Positions 59,064 through 64,000 of a DNA stretch of 64,000 nucleotides are shown one piece after another. Made by a program: the position numbers and the translations under genes. The DNA is from Pelomonas paludis. Its GTDB lineage: Bacteria > Pseudomonadota > Gammaproteobacteria > Burkholderiales > Burkholderiaceae_C. Location: contig NZ_JBDPZD010000008.1 of assembly GCF_039872745.1 (NCBI RefSeq), forward strand, positions 1 through 64,000, read 5' to 3'. Each line of letters opens with the position of its first letter. The stretch's first letter is position 1. Under the pieces are notes generated by a model. The model ran no database searches and was not told the origin of the DNA. It was given only the letters and a program-made list of their open reading frames with translations.

Positions 59064-60293
59064 ATGCGGGAGTTCCAGAGGTTTCTCGTCGGCGGCGCGG
59101 TGCGCGACCGCCTCCTCGGCCTGCCGGTGCAGGACCGGGACTGGGTCGTCGTCGGCGCCAGCCCCGAAGCCTTGCTGAAAGCTGGCTACCAGCCCGTGGG
59201 CAAGGACTTTCCGGTCTTCCTCCACCCCGAGACGCACGAGGAAGTGGCCCTGGCCCGCACCGAGCGCAAGACGGCGCGCGGCTACCACGGCTTTGCCTTC
59301 CACGCGGCGCCCGACGTGACGCTGGAGCAAGACCTGACCCGCCGCGACCTGACCATCAATGCCATGGCCGAGGACGAGGCCGGTCAGCTCATCGACCCCC
59401 ACGGCGGCCGGCAGGACCTGGCCGACAAGGTGCTGCGCCACGTCTCGCCCGCCTTTGCCGAAGACCCGGTGCGCATCCTGCGCCTGGCGCGCTTTGCCGC
59501 CCGCTTTGCCGACTTCAACATCGCCCCCGAGACCGGGGCCCTGATGCAGCAGATGGTGCAGGACGGCGAGGTGGATGCCCTGGTGCCCGAGCGCGTCTGG
59601 CAGGAGCTCTCGCGCGGGCTGATGGAAGCCGCCCCGGGCCGCATGCTGACCGTGCTGCGCGAGTGCGGGGCGCTGGTGCGCCTGCTGCCTGAGGTGGACG
59701 CCCTCTTTGGCGTGCCCCAGCCTGAAGCCCACCACCCCGAGGTGGACACCGGCGTGCACCTGCTCTTGGTGCTGCAGCAGTGCGCCCGCTTCAATCACAC
59801 GCTGCCCGTGCGCTTTGCCGCGCTGTGCCACGACCTGGGCAAGGGCACGACCCGCCGCGAGGAGTGGCCCCGCCACATCGGCCACGAAGGCCGCAGCGAG
59901 AAGCTGGCCGCCAAGGTGGCCGAGCGCTGGAAGGTGCCGACCGAGTGCCGCGAACTGGCCTTGGTGGTTGCCCGTGAGCACACCCACGTGCACCAAAGCG
60001 GCGGCTTTGGCCCCGAAGCCCGGCTGCGCCTGCTGGAGCGCTGCGACGCCTGGCGCCGCCCCGAGCGCTTTGCCCAGCTGCTGCAAGCCTGCGAGGCCGA
60101 CGCCCGGGGCCGCACCGGCTTTGAGGACCGCGACTACCCCCAGGCCGAGCGCCTGGCCGCCGACCTCGCCGCCACGCTCGCCATCGACCAGGCGGCCGTG
60201 AGCAGTGCCGCTTTGGCGCGCGGGCTCACCGGCCCGGACGTGGGGCGGGCGATCCGATTGGCCCGCTTGAATGCCTTGGAAGCCCGGGCCTGA
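59064..60293 (+). CDS. cca: CCA-adding enzyme (tRNA nucleotidyltransferase), HD-domain form
   Basis: 409 residues, like E. coli Cca. The class II nucleotidyltransferase head has FLVGGAVRDRLLG, DRDWVVVG and RRDLTINAMA. A C-terminal HD domain has FAALCHDLGKGTT, expected to give phosphatase or phosphodiesterase activity. It adds or repairs the CCA end of tRNAs. The ATG at 59064 begins MREFQRFLVGG; an upstream ATG at 59022 adds 14 residues and would overlap the divergent promoter. Confidence 0.95.
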   Translation: MREFQRFLVGGAVRDRLLGLPVQDRDWVVVGASPEALLKAGYQPVGKDFPVFLHPETHEEVALARTERKTARGYHGFAFHAAPDVTLEQDLTRRDLTINAMAEDEAGQLIDPHGGRQDLADKVLRHVSPAFAEDPVRILRLARFAARFADFNIAPETGALMQQMVQDGEVDALVPERVWQELSRGLMEAAPGRMLTVLRECGALVRLLPEVDALFGVPQPEAHHPEVDTGVHLLLVLQQCARFNHTLPVRFAALCHDLGKGTTRREEWPRHIGHEGRSEKLAAKVAERWKVPTECRELALVVAREHTHVHQSGGFGPEARLRLLERCDAWRRPERFAQLLQACEADARGRTGFEDRDYPQAERLAADLAATLAIDQAAVSSAALARGLTGPDVGRAIRLARLNALEARA

Positions 60294-60306
60294 GAAAATC
60301 CCCGCC

Positions 60307-61584
60307 ATGAACGCGCCCCAGACCCCTTTGCTCACGGACCTGCCCGCCCTGATGGCCCACATGGGCCAGCAAGCCCGCGCCGCCGCCACCGTGATGGCGG
60401 CAGCCTCCACGGCGGCCAAGAACACCGCCCTGCTGGCCCTGGCCCGCCGTCTGCGCGAGGCCGGCCCGACCCTGCAGGCCGCCAATGCCAAGGACCTGGC
60501 CAAGGCCGCCGACCTTGCTGCCCCGCTGCGCGACCGCCTCAAGCTCGATGCCAAGACCCTGGCCACCGTGGCCGAAGGCTGCGAGCAGATCGCCGCCATG
60601 CCCGACCCCATCGGCGAGATCACCGGCGTGCGCCGCCGCCCCACGGGCATCAGCGTCGGCCAGATGCGCGTGCCGCTGGGCGTGTTCGGCATGATCTACG
60701 AGAGCCGCCCCAATGTGACCATCGAGGCCGCGTCGCTCGCGATCAAGAGCGGCAATGCCTGCATCCTGCGTGGCGGCTCCGAGGCCATCCACAGCAATCT
60801 GGCCCTGGCGACGCTGGTGGCCGACAGCCTCGAAGAAGCCGGCCTGCCGCGCGAGGCCGTGCAGCTCGTCCCGACGACCGACCGCGCCGCCGTCGGCCTC
60901 TTGATCAGCTCGCCCCAGTGGGTCGACGTGATCATCCCGCGCGGTGGCAAGGGGCTGATCGAGCGCATCAGTGCCGAGGCCAAGGTCCCCGTCATCAAGC
61001 ACCTGGACGGCAACTGCCACACCTATGTGGACGAGCAGGTCGACCTGGCCCTGGCGCTCAAGGTGACCGACAACGCCAAGACCCAGAAGTACAGCCCCTG
61101 CAATGCCACCGAGTCATTGCTCGTGCACGTGGCGCAGGCGCCGGCCTTCCTGCCCCGCATCGCCGAGATCTTCCGCGCCAAGGGCGTGGAGATGCGTGGC
61201 TGCCTGCGCACCCTGGCCCTGGTGCCTGGCGCCGTGGCGGCGACGGAGGAAGACTGGTCCACCGAGTACCTGGCGCCGATCATCAGCATCAAGGTCGTGG
61301 ATTCGCTCGACGAGGCCATCGCACACATCAACCGCTATGGCTCACACCACACGGATGCCATCCTGACGACCAACCACCCCAATGCCATGCGCTTCCTGCG
61401 CGAGGTGGATTCGGCCAGCGTGATGGTCAACGCCAGCACGCGCTTTGCCGATGGCTTCGAGTACGGCCTGGGGGCCGAGATCGGCATCAGCACCGACAAG
61501 TTCCACGCCCGCGGGCCGGTGGGGCTGGAAGGGCTGACTTCGATGAAGTGGGTGGTGCTGGGCCAGGGCGAAGTGCGCGGCTGA
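60307..61584 (+). CDS. proA: Gamma-glutamyl phosphate reductase
   Basis: 425 residues. NADPH-dependent aldehyde-dehydrogenase-fold enzyme of proline synthesis. The catalytic cysteine is in KYSPCNATESLLV; IYESRPNVTIEAASLAIKSGNACILRGG and the C-terminal HARGPVGLEGLTSMKWVVLG are typical. It starts 13 bases after the cca stop and may be co-transcribed. Confidence 0.97.
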   Translation: MNAPQTPLLTDLPALMAHMGQQARAAATVMAAASTAAKNTALLALARRLREAGPTLQAANAKDLAKAADLAAPLRDRLKLDAKTLATVAEGCEQIAAMPDPIGEITGVRRRPTGISVGQMRVPLGVFGMIYESRPNVTIEAASLAIKSGNACILRGGSEAIHSNLALATLVADSLEEAGLPREAVQLVPTTDRAAVGLLISSPQWVDVIIPRGGKGLIERISAEAKVPVIKHLDGNCHTYVDEQVDLALALKVTDNAKTQKYSPCNATESLLVHVAQAPAFLPRIAEIFRAKGVEMRGCLRTLALVPGAVAATEEDWSTEYLAPIISIKVVDSLDEAIAHINRYGSHHTDAILTTNHPNAMRFLREVDSASVMVNASTRFADGFEYGLGAEIGISTDKFHARGPVGLEGLTSMKWVVLGQGEVRG

Positions 61585-61605
61585 GCGCCGCGCCAAGCCC
61601 AGCGC

Positions 61606-62244
61606 TCAGCTGCGCTGCCAGGGGTTGGCCGGCGGGCCCAGCGGGTCAAAGGCGATCGGGGCGCTGTCGGCCGTGTACTCGGCCAGTTGGCGAGCCAAAC
61701 GCGGCCGGCCCCAATGCCAGGCCACCGCCAGCGCCAACAGCAGGCTCAGGCCGTAGAACTGCATGAAGCCGGCATACCCCAGCACGCCGGCCAAGGGCTT
61801 GGCCAGGCCGAGAAAGGCCGCAAAGAGCCAGCTTGCCAGGCTGAAGGCACCCAGCAGCGCCGGGATGCGGGCCGTGCGCTCGGGCTCATAGGTCGGCGCC
61901 ATCAGGCGCGGCAGCGCCCACTTGTGCAGCGCCAGGCCATTGAGCGTGAGCAGGATCACCACGCTGAACTTGGCCAGCAGCTTGCCCTTGGTGAGCAGCA
62001 CGGCCAGGTCTAAGCCGGTGTCGATGCCAATGATGATCAGCCCGGTCACCCAGAGCACGCCCAGCGCCTTGGCCACCCAACTTGACGCGCGGCGCAGCAA
62101 ACGGCGGTCCACCTGCCGGTGCAGGAACACGGCCAGGTCGCCCAGCACGATGGCCGCCGCCGCGCCAAAGCAGGCCACGACGTGCACATACAGGGCGACC
62201 AATCGCAGCAGGGGCCATAGGGCAACGACGTCCGGTGATTGCAT
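61606..62244 (-). CDS. Integral membrane protein, unassigned
   Basis: 212 residues with about five membrane spans (for example LVALYVHVVACFGAAAAIVLG, ALGVLWVTGLIIIGID and LLAKFSVVILLTLNGLAL). The pattern recalls DUF2214-like small membrane proteins, but I cannot confirm it. The start at 62244 (MQSPDVVALWPLL) was chosen over one 13 codons upstream because it is close to the first membrane segment. No operon partner is apparent. Confidence 0.65.
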   Translation of the reverse strand: MQSPDVVALWPLLRLVALYVHVVACFGAAAAIVLGDLAVFLHRQVDRRLLRRASSWVAKALGVLWVTGLIIIGIDTGLDLAVLLTKGKLLAKFSVVILLTLNGLALHKWALPRLMAPTYEPERTARIPALLGAFSLASWLFAAFLGLAKPLAGVLGYAGFMQFYGLSLLLALAVAWHWGRPRLARQLAEYTADSAPIAFDPLGPPANPWQRS

Positions 62245-62561
62245 GGGCTTGGGCCTCGAATTGTTTCGGATTGCGCTACCCAAACTTCTACCCAGCGTGG
62301 GGCTTGAGGGCTAAGGCATTGCTGCAGTTTAAAAATTCATCATGTAACCCAGGTGACAAATCGTCACGGCCGTGTCCCAGGTCCAGGCTCCTTGACAGCG
62401 TTTACCATGACCAATTACATGGCGCGGATCGCGCGCGTGACAACGCTGCCATCGCCGGATGGCAAGGTCTCGACCCTTCCGTTGGCTAGGGCGGCAAAGA
62501 CATTGCGCCCACGGCCCTAGGCGCAGGCTCGCGCCGCCAGGGTTGGTGCGGCGGCGTTCGT
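62245..62561. other. Intergenic stretch with a hairpin and a possible 37-codon frame
   Basis: 317 bases without an established gene. A perfect hairpin TGCCAT-CGCCGG-ATGGCA spans 62447-62464. On the plus strand a 37-codon frame (62407-62520, beginning MTNYMARIARVTT) is open, and the opposite strand is also open for 33 codons. On the minus strand TTGTCA near 62351-62356 may be part of a promoter for the membrane-protein gene. None of this is strong. Confidence 0.3.
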
Positions 62562-64000
62562 TCAGCGCAGACCGGTGACCGGCGCGTCCTTGGGCACGTT
62601 GACCAGGTAGTCGGCTGAGAAGCGCAGGCTCTGCCCGGCCGCCAGCGGCTGCTCCCAGAGCACCAGGCCCGCCCGTTTGCGCCAGGCCTGGGTCGTGGGT
62701 GCGGGGTTGAACGTGGCCTGCACCTTGATGTCCTCGTGCTGGGCCGTGGGTGCCACCTCGACCAGTTGCAGCCTGAGGCTGCCCGCCGTGTGTCGGTTCT
62801 CGATCACGTAGGCGCGGCCATAGCGACGCTCGGCACGGCTGCCGATGAAGCCGGTGTTGGCGGCGTTGCGCTGCTCGGGCAGGACCTGCACACGCACGCG
62901 CTCGTCGCGGCCGAAGGGGATCTCCATGCGTTCTTCGCCGTCCGCCATATTGAGCGTGCTGCTGCCCACATAAGCCCCGTCGCGCACCAGTTGCATGGGG
63001 CCCTGCGGCCATGCGCCAGCCGGCCACTCGGCCTCCGCCACCAGGTAGGCCGCTGCCTCGCTGGCCGGCTGCACGCGCGTCAACACGGTGGCCTGCAAGC
63101 GCTCCCCGCCCAGCGTCAGGCTGGCACGCTGGGTGCTGCTCTCGACCGTGACGCGGCCAGGCAGTTGAAACACGGTGGCGTGCGTGCCCTCGAAGACGGC
63201 GGGGTCGAACGACTCGGCCTCCTCTTCTGCGTCCGCAGCTCGCCGCAGGCTCGGGGCGGCCCGCACGCCAGCCACCACTACCGAGTCCAGCGTCGCCGCT
63301 GCCGCCATCGGCCGAGGCGGCGCGATCCCCAGCACCCAGGGCCTCGGCAGGCCCTGGCCCACCTTGGTCGACACCGCCGCCGTGGACAGCCGCAGCTTGA
63401 CCTGCCGCCAGTCCTCGCCGCTTTGCTGCGACACCTGGGCCAAGCGCTCCAGCTGCAGCGCACCGCTCGCGGTGTCGAGCAACGCCCGGTAGCTCGGCGC
63501 CCAGCCGGCCTGGGGCAGGCGGTAGCTGATGCGCAGCTCCGCCTCGCGCGGGGCCGACAGGCGCAGGCGCAGGCTGCGCCACTGCGGGTTGGCCTCAGCC
63601 AAGCGGTCGCGCTCCCCCTTCAGCGGGGTGATCTGGCGGTCCAGGTCCTCCAGCTGGCGGCGCAGCTGAGCCTGGCGCAGCAGGGCGTCCTGCGCTGCCT
63701 TGCGGATGCTGTCGGCCGTGCCCGCGATGCCGGCGGCCGGTGTGCCGCGTGCCTCGCCGCTGCCCAGCGCCTTGAGATAGCTCAGGCTCGCCTCCAGCGC
63801 GCTGGACTCGGCGGCCAATTGGTCGCGCTGCCCCTCCAGCTTGCGGATCTGCTCATCGCGCGGGCTGTTGGCGCATTCGGGCAGGCGCTCGCGCGGCAGG
63901 GTCTCCAACTGCACCGGCCCCAGGTTCACGCCGGCGGGCGCCTCGATCTGCAGGCTGTCGGGGTCGAAGCGCGCCGTCAGGCAGTTCAGCACCAGCTCAC
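62562..64000 (-). CDS. DUF4139 (mucoidy inhibitor MuiA-like) protein, N-terminus beyond window
   Basis: The frame is open to the right edge and begins there as ELVLNCLTARFDPDSLQI, the region between DUF4140 and DUF4139, so the signal peptide and start are missing. A coiled coil (about 45-140 of the visible part) with EQIRKLEGQRDQLAAESSALEA and QLRRQLEDLDRQITPLKGERD is followed by the DUF4139 beta domain (ISYRLPQAGWAPSYRALLDT). The C-terminus reads YLVNVPKDAPVTGLR. The role in proteobacteria is not established. Confidence 0.85.
   Translation of the reverse strand, partial: ELVLNCLTARFDPDSLQIEAPAGVNLGPVQLETLPRERLPECANSPRDEQIRKLEGQRDQLAAESSALEASLSYLKALGSGEARGTPAAGIAGTADSIRKAAQDALLRQAQLRRQLEDLDRQITPLKGERDRLAEANPQWRSLRLRLSAPREAELRISYRLPQAGWAPSYRALLDTASGALQLERLAQVSQQSGEDWRQVKLRLSTAAVSTKVGQGLPRPWVLGIAPPRPMAAAATLDSVVVAGVRAAPSLRRAADAEEEAESFDPAVFEGTHATVFQLPGRVTVESSTQRASLTLGGERLQATVLTRVQPASEAAAYLVAEAEWPAGAWPQGPMQLVRDGAYVGSSTLNMADGEERMEIPFGRDERVRVQVLPEQRNAANTGFIGSRAERRYGRAYVIENRHTAGSLRLQLVEVAPTAQHEDIKVQATFNPAPTTQAWRKRAGLVLWEQPLAAGQSLRFSADYLVNVPKDAPVTGLR

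Noticed and set aside
62401..62520. Possible c-di-GMP riboswitch (a GGCGGCAAAGAC segment recalled the GEMM motif)
   Set aside because: The other conserved GEMM blocks and the paired stems are absent, and the next plus-strand gene is not downstream in the right orientation.

Overview
The window is a contiguous chromosomal segment of a high-GC betaproteobacterium, most likely a Burkholderiales member of the Rubrivivax / Leptothrix / Ideonella / Roseateles type. This is inferred from the tRNA-Tyr, tRNA-Gly, tRNA-Thr, tuf order at the left edge, a PhaM-type polyhydroxybutyrate granule protein, a PEP-CTERM surface protein, a cytochrome cd1 nitrite reductase with a Dnr-like regulator, and the very high GC at third codon positions. 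No phage, CRISPR array, rRNA operon or intact insertion sequence was seen.

Layout. 0-1 kb: end of the tRNA-tuf operon (tuf is cut by the left edge). 1-15 kb: mostly core genes, namely sppA, an FMN-dependent glutamate-synthase-like protein, a degenerate NarL-type regulator, a GST, a DUF898 + M48 protease pair, purB, pyrF, a large hybrid sensor kinase and a queuosine-precursor transporter. A 0.4 kb non-coding gap before pyrF holds nested inverted repeats. 15-17 kb: a small accessory patch with a HEPN-like protein, an unassigned protein and a RelB/ParE-type toxin-antitoxin pair. 17-20 kb: a two-subunit molybdenum hydroxylase (IorAB type). 20-25.6 kb: nitrite respiration, with a Dnr-type regulator, cytochrome c551 and nirS, and a divergent TonB receptor; FNR/DNR-like boxes are visible. 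25.9-35.7 kb: a dense signalling hub with two tandem PilZ proteins, two sensor kinases, a kinase-like protein lacking catalytic residues, a CheY-like protein, an HD-GYP phosphodiesterase coupled to a periplasmic binding protein and a kinase, an HTH-receiver protein and a receiver-Hpt protein. 35.8-42.6 kb: two DUF1800-DUF1501 gene pairs facing each other around a PEP-CTERM gene that has a sigma-54-type promoter. 42.7-49.8 kb: a retropepsin-like protease, a TraB/GumN protein, PhaM, an IlvD/Edd dehydratase, a lipoprotein GH5 glycosidase and a DUF1593 (Sde182-like) protein. 49.8-64 kb: a large SARP-like ATPase regulator, a small secreted protein, a 162 bp palindromic element, glcDEF, a TonB-C-domain protein, a diguanylate cyclase, cca, proA, a membrane protein and a MuiA-like DUF4139 protein cut by the right edge.

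How the genes fit together. Three themes stand out: respiratory nitrite reduction under a Dnr-like regulator; cyclic-di-GMP and phosphorelay signalling (HD-GYP, GGDEF, PilZ, Hpt); and export or surface functions (PEP-CTERM, DUF1800/DUF1501, GH5/Sde182). The strongest candidates for something undescribed are the inward-facing DUF1800-DUF1501 pairs around a sigma-54-controlled PEP-CTERM gene, and the HD-GYP / binding protein / kinase operon next to the kinase-like protein. Functional links between them are inference from gene order.
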